Source of the DNA: Gemmatimonas sp.
GTDB taxonomy: Bacteria > Gemmatimonadota > Gemmatimonadetes > Gemmatimonadales > Gemmatimonadaceae
Assembly: GCA_023910675.1 (NCBI GenBank)
Contig: JAAVWC010000017.1
Coordinates: forward strand, 22,233 to 86,232
Length of the DNA stretch: 64,000 nt
Direction: 5' to 3'
Part shown: piece after piece, positions 37,273 through 48,244 of the stretch
How the letters are laid out: the number at the start of each line of letters is the position of its first letter
How positions within the stretch are numbered: the first letter of the stretch is position 1
Notes under the pieces: model-generated
The model's database searches: none
What the model was told of the DNA's origin: nothing
What the model saw: the letters and a program-made list of their open reading frames with translations, nothing else
Made by a program: the position numbers and the translations under genes

Positions 37273-38932
37273 GGAGACGTCAAAACGAGCCGAGCACGTC
37301 GTCAGACGCGTCATCATCGTCGAACGGGATGAGCGCGGTCGCACTCACCGGGAAGACATCGTCACTCTTGGCCGCGGCCCCCGCTGTTGCACGGCTGACA
37401 GACTTTGCCTTCGCCGGTACGCGCTTCCCACGAGATGCGGCCGGCGCCGCACTCGGTGCAGTCACCGCACGACGCGTCGGCGTCTGGTGGTGGTGGTGCT
37501 GCTGCTGCTGACGGGGCGCCGCGTGACCGCGGTCACCCACATCGAACTGCGACGCCAATTCCTGCATTTCCGACGCTTGCGCTGACAATTCTGCCGCCGC
37601 GCTCGCCGACTCTTCCGCATTCGCAGCGGTCCGCTGCGTCAGGCTACTGATCTGCGACATGGCGGACGTGACTTCGGCGAGCTCACGCTCCTGCTCCACC
37701 GCACCTTCGGCAATGTTGTTCATGATGGTCGTCGCACGCTGCACGCCCGTCCGGATTTCCTCGAGGCGACGCTTCACGCTTTCGTTGAGCTGCACGCCCG
37801 TCTCCGCCTTCGCCACCGACTCCTCGATGAGCGTGGCGGTATTGCGCGACGCTTCCGACGCCCGGATGGCGAGGCTGCGCACTTCGTCGGCGACCACCGC
37901 GAAGCCCTTGCCTGCATCACCGGCACGCGCCGCTTCGACGGCCGCGTTGAGCGCCAGCAGGTTCGTCTGGAACGCGATCTCGTCGATCGTCTTCACGATC
38001 TTGGCCGTCGAGTCGGCGGAGCGCTTGATCTCGGCCACCGCATCGGCCAGCGCCGTCATGCGTTCCACGCCCTGCTCGGTCGTCTGCGTCGCCTTGTCCA
38101 TGGCGGCGCGGGCTTCGGCGGCATCGGCCGCGTTGGCCTTCGTGCGCTCCTCGACCACCGTGATGCGATTCGACACCTGATCGATGGCGCCGGCCTGATC
38201 GGCGGCACCGCTCGCCAGTTCCTGGCTGCCGTCACCGATTTCACGCGCCGCCGAGTTCACCTGGCTGATGGCCGTCGTAAGCGAGGCGAACACTTCGGCG
38301 ATGTTTTCGAGCGCGAGGTTGAGCGATTCCTTGATCGCCGCATGCTCGCCCGCATAGTTGCCACGCACCCGCGCCGAGAGATCCTTGGCCGCGACGCGCG
38401 CCAGCACGTCCTTCGCTTCCGTGATCGGCTCGATGACCGCGTCGAGCATCACGTTGGTGCCCGTGATGAGCTCCGCGTACGCACCGCGGAACTGCTCCGG
38501 GTTGCCGCGCTTGGAAAGATCGCCGTACTTCGCCGCTTCGATCACGGTGGCGATTTCGCCCGTCACGCCCTGCAGTGTTGCGGTGGCGCCGTTGATGCTG
38601 CGCGACAGGACGTCGTGTTCGCTGCGCACTTCGACCTTGGCGGAAAGATCGCCGTTGGCGAGGCGGTCGGCCGCATGTGCGACGCCGCCGATGTACGCGA
38701 TCATTCCGCGAAACGCTTCAGCGAGCTCGCCGATTTCGTCCTTGCTCTCGATGTCGACCTGCAGGTCAATCTTGCCGCGCGCAATGTCACGCCCGGTATC
38801 GGACAGCTGGCGCATGGCGCTGATCACGCTCGTGAGCGTTCCCCAGGCGAGCACACCGAGCGCGGCCAATGCCACGACGAGCACGCCGGTGGTGACCGCC
38901 AGCGTTGTGCTCTGCACCTTGTCGGCGCTCGC
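37244..38932 (-). repeat. Duplicated segment, copy 2 (chemoreceptor 3' part)
   Basis: Partner of 34791-36480 (see there). The order terminator, signalling domain, HAMP, TM2 is the same and the direction is the same, so this is a direct repeat with an offset of about 2.45 kb. Confidence 0.9.
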
Positions 38933-39442
38933 AAACGCATCGGCAATGCCCCTCTGGCGGGCGGCAATCTGCTCGCTCAGTGACTTGGACAAACCAGCAT
39001 ACTTTTCTTTGACGCCCGTCATGCCGCCCATGAGATCTTCCATGGAGCCCGAGATCATACCGGCACTCATGTTTTTGGCCTGCTTCGCGTACGCCACGAA
39101 GGCGGCGACCGTCGCCTTGGCTGAGTCGGCGTTCTCCACCGGGTTGGCAGCCAGCGAGTCGCCCTTGGCGGTAAACGCCTTGACAAGGGTGTCGGCCAGC
39201 GAAATAGCGGCTGTATCGCTCGCCCCCACGGCGTCACGCAGCGCGCGATGATAGCTCTCGAGCAGCGCAAACTGCGACTGGGTGAGTGCAAGCGCCGGTG
39301 AGTGCTCCGTGCGAATGGAGACAAGTTCGGCTTGAGCACGACGGCCCAGAACCACGCTCGTGCCGAGGGTGGTCAGAAACCCGACCGCGGCGACAACGGG
39401 CAGAGCCAAAATCTTGGCTCGCAGAGACAGAGTACGGAACAT
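37280..39442 (-). CDS. Methyl-accepting chemotaxis protein 2
   Basis: A 720-residue chemoreceptor with the same layout as receptor 1: TM1 near residues 9-28, periplasmic helical sensor to about residue 190, TM2, HAMP, long coiled coil with the conserved tip, QQQQHHHHQ and a basic linker. It keeps the full C-terminal tail [16 protein letters not shown]. From [12 protein letters not shown] onward the protein is identical or almost identical to receptor 1, while the sensor domain has diverged (for example [20 protein letters not shown] here, [20 protein letters not shown] there). The two receptors should thus signal alike to different stimuli. ATG at 39442 ([10 protein letters not shown]) is preferred to 39454. 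Confidence 0.93.
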   Translation of the reverse strand: MFRTLSLRAKILALPVVAAVGFLTTLGTSVVLGRRAQAELVSIRTEHSPALALTQSQFALLESYHRALRDAVGASDTAAISLADTLVKAFTAKGDSLAANPVENADSAKATVAAFVAYAKQAKNMSAGMISGSMEDLMGGMTGVKEKYAGLSKSLSEQIAARQRGIADAFASADKVQSTTLAVTTGVLVVALAALGVLAWGTLTSVISAMRQLSDTGRDIARGKIDLQVDIESKDEIGELAEAFRGMIAYIGGVAHAADRLANGDLSAKVEVRSEHDVLSRSINGATATLQGVTGEIATVIEAAKYGDLSKRGNPEQFRGAYAELITGTNVMLDAVIEPITEAKDVLARVAAKDLSARVRGNYAGEHAAIKESLNLALENIAEVFASLTTAISQVNSAAREIGDGSQELASGAADQAGAIDQVSNRITVVEERTKANAADAAEARAAMDKATQTTEQGVERMTALADAVAEIKRSADSTAKIVKTIDEIAFQTNLLALNAAVEAARAGDAGKGFAVVADEVRSLAIRASEASRNTATLIEESVAKAETGVQLNESVKRRLEEIRTGVQRATTIMNNIAEGAVEQERELAEVTSAMSQISSLTQRTAANAEESASAAAELSAQASEMQELASQFDVGDRGHAAPRQQQQHHHHQTPTRRAVTAPSAAPAASRGKRVPAKAKSVSRATAGAAAKSDDVFPVSATALIPFDDDDASDDVLGSF

Positions 39443-39622
39443 AGAGATCGGCAAGGGACTGCGAATTACGCGATTTGGACTTCGTCGCCCAATAGTGCCA
39501 CACGGAGAGGTATCGGACGCCGCCCGGCGATCTTTAGGAATTCGGCGTCATCGTCACACTCCCGGCACATGCGTCACGCCGGAGACTCATTCATGGGCGG
39601 CTCCGGAATCCAGCAAAGAAAA

Positions 39623-39656
39623 CGCGGGGCCTGAAACCTGTTTCAGGCCCCGCGTC
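39623..39656 (-). terminator. Rho-independent terminator after rho
   Basis: A perfect 16-bp stem (acgcggggcctgaaac / gtttcaggccccgcgt) lies about 33 nt beyond the rho stop. On the minus strand it is followed by the T-rich tail tttctttg. A factor-independent stop after the gene for the termination factor itself is a sensible arrangement. Confidence 0.9.
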
Positions 39657-39689
39657 TGAATCACAGTTGTTGCGTGTCGAACGGGCGGT

Positions 39690-41783
<2,094 letters not shown>

Positions 41784-42255
41784 TCGACTACTGCGAGTGG
41801 TACGGAGTGCTCATGTCCGATCGGACCGAGCACGGCTCCCGCCTGCGCCACAAATGGCAACGCAGGACAAGACCTGGAGCGAACGAACCCTGGGAAGGGT
41901 CGTACAGCGCGGAAAGCGCAGAATGATGCGGGCTGCTGGGGGACGGAAAGGTGCCGTCTCACTCCCGAACCCGCGCTGGCGCGAATCCGGTACCGCTGGG
42001 GGGAACGCACGGAGGTCATGCCTCCGGTCTCTCGAAGGGGCCGTTGGATCGGCTTCACCGCAGCGCGCCATTGCAAGGCGCGGCCGCATCGGAAAATCCT
42101 TCGAGTTCCTGTGAGTATTACGAGGAAATGCCAATCGCGCAACCCTTTGCCCCCCGGAAGAGTTCACCAGATACGGGAATGTTGCCCACCCGGCCTCACC
42201 TCTTCTTCTCTGCACGTTTCCGGCCGCCCATTCCCACCCCATCTAGTTTTGTGCC
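41784..42255. other. Divergent intergenic region between rho and a TPR gene
   Basis: A 470-bp gap with no credible gene. It must hold promoters for both neighbours and probably a leader for rho, since many rho genes are autoregulated by attenuation in a long leader. I see no strong hairpin with a T-tract, no tRNA and no known riboswitch pattern. Confidence 0.5.
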
Positions 42256-42849
42256 ATGATTGCCCCTCCCCTCGATCTCCCGGCCGCGCTCGCCGCCGCC
42301 GTCGCCGCCTACGAAGCCTCCGGCAACATCGGCGGGCTCATGGAGCGCCTCCACCATCTCCGGGACGGCGCCACCCCCGACGCCCTCGTGGCCGCCGCCG
42401 AACCCTGGTTGCACATGCCCGAGGTGGCCGGCCCCCTCTACGAAAAGATCGTCGAGGATCAGCCCAACAACGCCCGCGCCCTCGTCATTCTCGCCAACGC
42501 CTACTGGCTCTCCGGACGCGGCCCCGAAGTCGTCGGCGATATCGCCACCCGTGCCCTCTCCGCCGACCCGGAAAACCGGGGCGCGTGGCACATGTGGGCG
42601 CTCACCGAAGGCAATCAGCGCGATCGCACCATCCGCTGGCTCCAGGTCACGCAGCGCTTCCCCGAGGACATGCTCGCCAAGGCGGCCCTCGCCGACAACG
42701 CCGCCTCCCTCGCCTCCGCCGAACACGATCGCGAAGCGCTCGCCATGGCCATCACAGCCTACGAAGAGCTATGGAACAACTCCCCCACCGAGCAGCAGCG
42801 CGCCGCGCTCGAAACCGCGCTCCACACGCTCCGCAACTATCAGTTCTGA
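42256..42849 (+). CDS. Small TPR-like helical protein
   Basis: A 197-residue cytoplasmic protein, rich in Ala, Leu and Glu and almost wholly helical. Patterns such as YEKIVEDQPNNARALVILANAYWLSGRGPE resemble tetratricopeptide repeats (the core is 'NNARALVILANAYW' near residue 75), with about three to four repeat units. No signal peptide. It lies 7 nt before the AhpD-like gene, so the two are likely co-transcribed. Function unknown. Confidence 0.75.
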   Translation: MIAPPLDLPAALAAAVAAYEASGNIGGLMERLHHLRDGATPDALVAAAEPWLHMPEVAGPLYEKIVEDQPNNARALVILANAYWLSGRGPEVVGDIATRALSADPENRGAWHMWALTEGNQRDRTIRWLQVTQRFPEDMLAKAALADNAASLASAEHDREALAMAITAYEELWNNSPTEQQRAALETALHTLRNYQF

Positions 42850-42856
42850 CCACCGG

Positions 42857-43291
42857 ATGACCAACAGCACCGCCGGCGGACCGCCGCACGATCACTCCAG
42901 CGACACCCTCAGCGAGAGCAGCACCACCGGCAGCGAAAGCGCCGCCCTCGCCGAGTTCCGCCAGTTCCGGGAGCGGATGAACACACGCATCCTCGGCGAA
43001 AACAACCTGGTCATCAATCGCTTCTTCAATCTCGACGGGCGCGCCTACGAAGTCGGCGCGCTCTCCGTCAAAACGAAAGAGTTGCTGGGGCTCGTGGCCT
43101 CACTCGTGCTGCGCTGCGATGACTGCATCACCTACCACATCGTGCGCTGCGCCGAAGAAGGGGTCACGCGCGACGAAGTGTTCGAAACGCTCAGCATCGG
43201 ACTCATCGTGGGCGGCAGCATCGTCATTCCGCATATGCGCCGCGCCGTCGACCGGTGGGACGACTGCGAAAAAATGCGCGCCGCGACCTGA
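42857..43291 (+). CDS. Carboxymuconolactone decarboxylase / AhpD-like protein
   Basis: A 144-residue protein. After a polar Ser/Thr-rich N-terminal 35 residues comes an all-helical AhpD-like fold with the redox motif RCDDCITYHIVRC: a CxxC pair with the conserved His four residues after the second Cys. Family members reduce peroxidases (AhpD) or decarboxylate; the CxxC and the preceding Glu (KTKELLGLV) favour a thiol-redox role. ATG at 42857 is chosen because it starts just after the TPR gene; the longer open frame is a shadow of that gene. Three 12-bp repeats (ccgcgacctgac) follow the stop. Confidence 0.85.
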   Translation: MTNSTAGGPPHDHSSDTLSESSTTGSESAALAEFRQFRERMNTRILGENNLVINRFFNLDGRAYEVGALSVKTKELLGLVASLVLRCDDCITYHIVRCAEEGVTRDEVFETLSIGLIVGGSIVIPHMRRAVDRWDDCEKMRAAT

Positions 43292-43316
43292 CCGCGACCT
43301 GACCGCGACCTGACCG

Positions 43317-44424
43317 CTACTTCACCGATGCCGCGACGGAGGGCTTCGCCATCGTCTTCGAATTGCCGTCGGAGACGTAGCGGGCCCACTTCCCCGTCGC
43401 CTTGTCCATCTCGTTGAGCGTGGTGGTGAGATTGGTGCCACCCTTGCAGCGGCACCCGCGGCAACGCCTTGGCATTGAACTGCGGGTCGAACGGACTGCG
43501 CGCCGGCCCGCCCGCCACTTCGAAGACCGCTTCGTGCGCGTACGTCACCGTGCGCTTCCCCTTCTTGTCGTACCACGCGCCCTTGAGCGTCAACGCGCGA
43601 TTCTTCGGCCAGAGGCCATACGGCAGCGCCATCCCGCGCACCTTGTAGCCCGGCATCGCGCTGTCAATCGCCATCGCCCCGCGCGCGAACTGCTCCTGCA
43701 CCACCGCGTCGGAGTATCTGCTCAGCTTCGCATGCCAGAGCGTGTGGTTGCACAGCTCGAACCCCTGCTGCACGAGATACTGCACCTTCTTGAAACGCCA
43801 CTCGGTCTTTTGTCCGTCGATGCCCTTGTCGCCAAAAAAGGCGTGACCGGCCTCGGCCGCCGGGAGCATGCAGAACAACCCCTTGGCCTTCCAGTCGGGA
43901 TGGCGCTTGATGAAGTCCATCAGAATCCCCACCGCACTCGTGGGGTCCACCACGAGCTGTCCGCCCCGCTCCACATAGCGGAACTGGCTCGGGGACGCGT
44001 CGTCGAAGGTGAACAGCACCGGCGTCTTGCCGGCGGGCACATCGAGCGTCTTGTCGAGCACCTCCGACAGGTTCACCGGGACATAGCCACGACGGTGCAG
44101 CTCGGTCAGCTCCGCCTTGAACCGGTCGCGCGACACCTTATACGACCCATCCTTCTCCACCACCTGGTGCCACTCGACAATCGGGAAGCGCCCGAGCTCG
44201 TTGGGCTCACGCGGACCACTCGTCGTCGGAACCGTCTTGGCGGCCGCGGCCCCCGTGGGCGGCTGACTGGCACTTTCCCTCCCTTCGGATCGTACGATGG
44301 GGAGCGCCGCGACGGGCCAGGCCAACGTCGCCGCCAGTCCGACAACCGAAAACAGCCCCCACGGTGTCGTGCTGAAGGTGGTCCGGACGGTGCCGCGACG
44401 TACGAAGGTGGTCTGCCTGGCCAT
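43317..44424 (-). CDS. Polysaccharide deacetylase, 3' end frameshifted
   Basis: An exported or membrane-anchored protein with an N-terminal hydrophobic segment (GLFSVVGLAATLAWPVAALP, residues 25-45) and a NodB-type deacetylase domain. The catalytic signature TFDD is in VLFTFDDASPSQFR near residue 150, and the metal-binding HxxxxH is in CNHTLWHAKLSR near residue 230. Such enzymes remove acetyl groups from peptidoglycan or surface glycans. Near 43437 (the run caagggtggc) the frame shifts: LPRVPLQG should continue GTNLTTTLNEMDKATGKWAR to a stop at 43317, but the open frame reads on to 43132 through unrelated codons and into the neighbouring gene. One base would repair it. Start ATG 44424; the longer frame to 44457 is less likely. 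Confidence 0.8.
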
Positions 44425-44459
44425 GTGGCGGTGATCGACAGCGGGAGAAAGGCACAACG

Positions 44460-46829
44460 ATGAACGGACAACCTAACGAGTTCGCGACGCCGTCTGCGAC
44501 GGCCAACGTGACGCAGCGCACAAGGTGGTGGCGCCTGCGACGCCCGCAACTCGGCAAAGTCTTGCGGAATGCAACCGCCCTCGCCATTGTCGGCGCGCTC
44601 ACGACCACGACGTGGTGGCTCAGCTGTGGCTGGCAGTCGTGCCCCACCCCGCAGCAGCTGCAGGCGTGGCGCCCCACCGAAGGCGGGGCGCTGCTTGCGC
44701 GAGACAGCGCCTTCGTGAGCGCGCTCTCCCCCGTGCGCCGCGTGAATGTGCCGCTCGCGCGCGTGCCCCGTCGCGTGACCTCGGCGTTCATTGCCGTCGA
44801 AGACCGCCGGTTTTTCGAGCATCATGGCGTCGACTGGTACGGCGTGGCGCGTGCCGTGGTGAGCAATGTGCGCGCGGGGGGTGTGCGCGAAGGGGCAAGC
44901 ACCATCACCATGCAGCTCGCCCGCAATGTGTTCCTGGGAAATCGTGCCGCCGAACGCAGCTTCGGTCGCAAATTCCTCGAATGGCGTTACGCCACGCTGC
45001 TCGAGCAGGCCCTCACCAAAGACGACATTCTCGAACGGTATCTCAACGCCATCTACCTCGGCAACGGCGTGTATGGTGTCGAAGCGACCAGTCGCGATCT
45101 CTTTGGCAAAGGCATCGCCGACGTGACGCTCGCCGAAGCCGCCATGCTGGCCGGACTGCCCAAGGCGCCATCCGGCTATTCGCCACGCAACAGCCGCAAG
45201 CGCGCGCTCGCGCGGCGCGCGGTCGTGTTCGATGTGCTCGAGCGTGAGCGTGTTGCCACCGCCGAGGACGTCGAAGTGGCACGGCGCGCGCCGCTCAAGG
45301 TGTCGAAGAAGGAGTTCATCCCGTCGCGTCCCGTCGATTCGTGGGCCGTCGAAGCGGTGCGGGTGATCCTCGATTCACTGCGCACCGCCGGGGTCATTCC
45401 GCGCGCGCTCAACGACGGACAACTGCGCGTGTGGACCACCATCGATCGCAGTGCACAGCTCAGCGCCGAACGCGAAATCGCCGCCGGAACCGACGCGATC
45501 GACGATGAACGTCGATGGAGCGGCTTTGACGTGCGCGGTACCGCCCGCACGCAGGGCGCGCTCGTCGCGCTCGATCCCGCCAACGGGGCCATCCGCGCCA
45601 TTGTGGGTGGGCGTCGCGTTGAACGGAAAGGGTTCAACCGCGCACTGCGGGCACAGCGGCAACCCGGCAGTACGTTCAAACCGTTCGTCTATGCTGCGGC
45701 GATGCAGCACGGCTTTACCCCCGCCAGCATGGTCGACGACGAACCCGTCGAAATCGAGACGGGCAATGACACCTGGCGCCCGTCCAACTATGGCGACGCG
45801 TACGCCGGACGCATCACGCTGCGCGATGCGCTCAATCGCTCGGCCAACGCTGCCACGGTGCGCGTCAGCCGCGATGTGGGTGTGGCCCGCATTGCCGCGC
45901 TCGCGCATGCGCAGGGCATCGCCAGTGATCTCCCCATCGTCCCCGCGCTGGCGCTCGGCGCAGCCTCGGTGACGCCCATGGAGCTCACCGCCGCCTACGC
46001 CGCGTTCGCCAACGGCGGCACGCGTGTCATTCCGTATCTCATCGACAAAGTCGAAGACCCGTTCGGTCGCGTACTCTGGCAGCCGCGACAGGTGCGTGGT
46101 CAGCGGGTACTGCCCGCGTCCGACGCGTTTCTCGTGACCTCACTGCTGCAAAGCGTCGTCGATCGCGGCACCGGGCGTCCCGTCCGTGACGGCGGTATTC
46201 GTGGTCCCGTGGCCGGCAAGACCGGCACGACCAACGACGGCGCCGACGTGTGGTTCGTGGGCTACACGCCCACGCTCGTCGCGAGCGTCTGGTTCGGCGC
46301 CGACACGCCGCAGCCACTCGGCTGGAATGCGAGCGGGGGCCGGTTGGCCGCACCGGTGTGGGCGCGCTTCCTCCGCAACGGCTGGCACAGCCCCGACCAG
46401 GACAGCGCGTGGGTCATGCCCGTCGGCATTGAGACCAAACAAATCGATATCGGTACTGGCACGCTGGCCAGCGACTGGTGCGGCCCGTCGCGACGCGAGT
46501 TCTTCAAGAGCGGCACGGTGCCCACCAAGTCGTGCGAGAACGAAGCGACGTGGGCCATGCGCGACGCCATCCCTCCCGATTGGCACGAGGGCGACGACGA
46601 GGCGATCAGTGGCAACGACATCAGCGCGGCCGTCGAGCAGGTGCTCGAAGCCACACAAGCCGGCGAACGCGTGCGTGCGGTCTCGTCACGCGTGATGCGT
46701 GAAATCCGTCAGGCCGTCGATCGCGAACGCCGCGCCGCTGAGCGCGCCAGGGGGAGCGTCCCACCAGCGCCGCCAGCGCCGCCAGCACCGCCAGCACCGT
46801 CAGCACCGCCCACACCGCCGCCGCGCTAA
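44460..46829 (+). CDS. Class A penicillin-binding protein 1A (transglycosylase/transpeptidase)
   Basis: A 789-residue bifunctional cell-wall synthase. One TM segment lies near residues 38-56. The GT51 glycosyltransferase domain has EDRRFFEHHGVDWYG near residue 113 with the catalytic Glu, then REGASTITMQLARNVFLGN and RKFLEWRYATLLEQALTKDD. The transpeptidase domain has the SxxK serine in QPGSTFKPFVYAA near residue 402, SAN near residue 460 and the KTGTT motif near residue 586. The C-terminus is low-complexity (PPAPPAPPAPPAPSAPP). The gene diverges from the polysaccharide deacetylase over a 35-bp gap, so the two wall-related genes may share a control region. Confidence 0.95.
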   Translation: MNGQPNEFATPSATANVTQRTRWWRLRRPQLGKVLRNATALAIVGALTTTTWWLSCGWQSCPTPQQLQAWRPTEGGALLARDSAFVSALSPVRRVNVPLARVPRRVTSAFIAVEDRRFFEHHGVDWYGVARAVVSNVRAGGVREGASTITMQLARNVFLGNRAAERSFGRKFLEWRYATLLEQALTKDDILERYLNAIYLGNGVYGVEATSRDLFGKGIADVTLAEAAMLAGLPKAPSGYSPRNSRKRALARRAVVFDVLERERVATAEDVEVARRAPLKVSKKEFIPSRPVDSWAVEAVRVILDSLRTAGVIPRALNDGQLRVWTTIDRSAQLSAEREIAAGTDAIDDERRWSGFDVRGTARTQGALVALDPANGAIRAIVGGRRVERKGFNRALRAQRQPGSTFKPFVYAAAMQHGFTPASMVDDEPVEIETGNDTWRPSNYGDAYAGRITLRDALNRSANAATVRVSRDVGVARIAALAHAQGIASDLPIVPALALGAASVTPMELTAAYAAFANGGTRVIPYLIDKVEDPFGRVLWQPRQVRGQRVLPASDAFLVTSLLQSVVDRGTGRPVRDGGIRGPVAGKTGTTNDGADVWFVGYTPTLVASVWFGADTPQPLGWNASGGRLAAPVWARFLRNGWHSPDQDSAWVMPVGIETKQIDIGTGTLASDWCGPSRREFFKSGTVPTKSCENEATWAMRDAIPPDWHEGDDEAISGNDISAAVEQVLEATQAGERVRAVSSRVMREIRQAVDRERRAAERARGSVPPAPPAPPAPPAPSAPPTPPPR

Positions 46830-46832
46830 GCC

Positions 46833-46948
46833 GCAGTTCCTGCGCTCCCGCCGTCTGTGTGGCTGCCGTCTGCCGCCTCGGCGCGATCTGCCGACATCGC
46901 GCCGAGACGGCAGGCGGCAGCCACACAGAGCGCAGGCGCGCAGCACCA
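46833..46948. repeat. Single copy of the 120-bp hairpin repeat
   Basis: One copy, more perfectly paired than array members. The left arm is ctgtgtggctgccgtctgcc then gcctcggcgcgat; the loop is ctgccgac; the right arm is atcgcgccgagacggcaggc then ggcagccacacag. Outer bases ctgcgc / gcgcag also pair. It fills the 122-bp gap between the convergent PBP1A and DUF1501 genes, the place where a terminator is expected, and no other terminator is present. Confidence 0.92.
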
Positions 46949-46951
46949 CCT

Positions 46952-48226
46952 CTAACCCAGCAGCCCCAGCCAGCTACCCGCTCCGCCGGTATACCCCGGA
47001 AACATCGCTGCGCCATCCTTCGCCCCGAGATGTCTCGCGGCAATCTCTGAAAACACCGCGCGGAAGTCCGTCGTGAGTGCGAGATCGCGCCCTTCGTACA
47101 ACTGCTCCGGCGCGAGCCCGGGCCAACGGCCGAACACCTTTCGCGATGCCCCACGGTTGCCGCCAATGACGAACATCGCGCCGGCATGACCGTGGTCGGT
47201 GCCGCCCGTGCCGTTTTGCCGCACCGTGCGCCCGAACTCCGAACAGGTGAGAATCACGACGTCGTCCATGCGATCGCCCAGGTCGGCGACCAGCGCGCCA
47301 ATGCTGTCGCTGAAGTCGCGTAGCCGGTTGGCCAACTGTCCCTGTGCGCCGCCCTGATTCACGTGCGTATCCCAGCCGCCGACGTCGGCGAACGCCACCT
47401 CGAGACCCACGCCCGCTTTCACGAGCTGCGCGATTTGCAACAGCCGTTGTCCAAACGGTGAGCGCGGATACTGCACGCCCGCTGCGGGCCGGTATTGCAA
47501 CGGGTTGGCCGCTTTCAGCACGCGCAGCGCCTCGAACATGTCACTGCCACTGCCGTGCACCAGATCGGCCTTGCCCGTCCGGTACAGCGCCTCGATGCGC
47601 GCGTCGGCCGCGCCACCATTAGAGCGAATGGAGAACTCCTCGATGGAGTTCATCGCCACCACCGGCGACGCGCCCTCGAGAATGCGCGGGGTCTGCGCCG
47701 CCATCGCCACCGCACGAAACGGCGAGTGCATCGCCTCCAGAGTGCACGACGCGCACGTCCCCTTCACCGCGAGATAGCGATTGAGCCATCCGTCGGTGGT
47801 GCCCTTCTTGTCTGGCGTGCCGGTTTCCATGTAGTCCTGCGCATCGAAGTGCGAGCGCGTCGCACTGGGACTGCCGACGGCATGAATCGGAGCCAGCAGT
47901 CCGCGATCCCACAACGGTTTGAAGCGTTGCAGGGCAGGGTGGAGCCCGAAATAGCCATCGAGATCGATGGCACCCGTGGTTCCGTTGCCGCGCGCCGGCG
48001 TCGCGATGGCCAGCTGCGGACGCGCGTTGTAGTAACCGGCATCGCCAAATGGCACCAGCACGTTGAGGGCATCGGCCGCGCCACGCTGAAAGAGCACAAT
48101 GAGCGTCTTGCCCTTGGCGGCCTTCGGCAGCTCCATCGCGAGCGCCGTGCGTCGCAGAAAGCTTGGCGACAGCCCCAGCGTCAGCAGCGACAGCGCGCCA
48201 CCCTTGAGAAAAATCCGACGGTTCAT
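46952..48226 (-). CDS. DUF1501 family protein (sulfatase-fold, Tat-exported)
   Basis: A 424-residue protein beginning MNRRIFLKGGALSLLTLGLS, a twin-arginine (Tat) signal peptide. The mature domain matches DUF1501, distantly related to alkaline phosphatase/sulfatase folds; typical stretches are LIVLFQRGAADALNVLVPFG, VAFADVGGWDTHVNQGG and CSEFGRTVRQNGTGGTDHGH, the last with conserved His/Asp. It starts 18 nt after a DUF1800 gene; the two families are nearly always paired in Planctomycetes, Gemmatimonadota and others and are probably one exported system. Biochemical role unknown. Confidence 0.9.
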   Translation of the reverse strand: MNRRIFLKGGALSLLTLGLSPSFLRRTALAMELPKAAKGKTLIVLFQRGAADALNVLVPFGDAGYYNARPQLAIATPARGNGTTGAIDLDGYFGLHPALQRFKPLWDRGLLAPIHAVGSPSATRSHFDAQDYMETGTPDKKGTTDGWLNRYLAVKGTCASCTLEAMHSPFRAVAMAAQTPRILEGASPVVAMNSIEEFSIRSNGGAADARIEALYRTGKADLVHGSGSDMFEALRVLKAANPLQYRPAAGVQYPRSPFGQRLLQIAQLVKAGVGLEVAFADVGGWDTHVNQGGAQGQLANRLRDFSDSIGALVADLGDRMDDVVILTCSEFGRTVRQNGTGGTDHGHAGAMFVIGGNRGASRKVFGRWPGLAPEQLYEGRDLALTTDFRAVFSEIAARHLGAKDGAAMFPGYTGGAGSWLGLLG

Positions 48227-48244
48227 GAGCGGTCTCCGTGGGCG

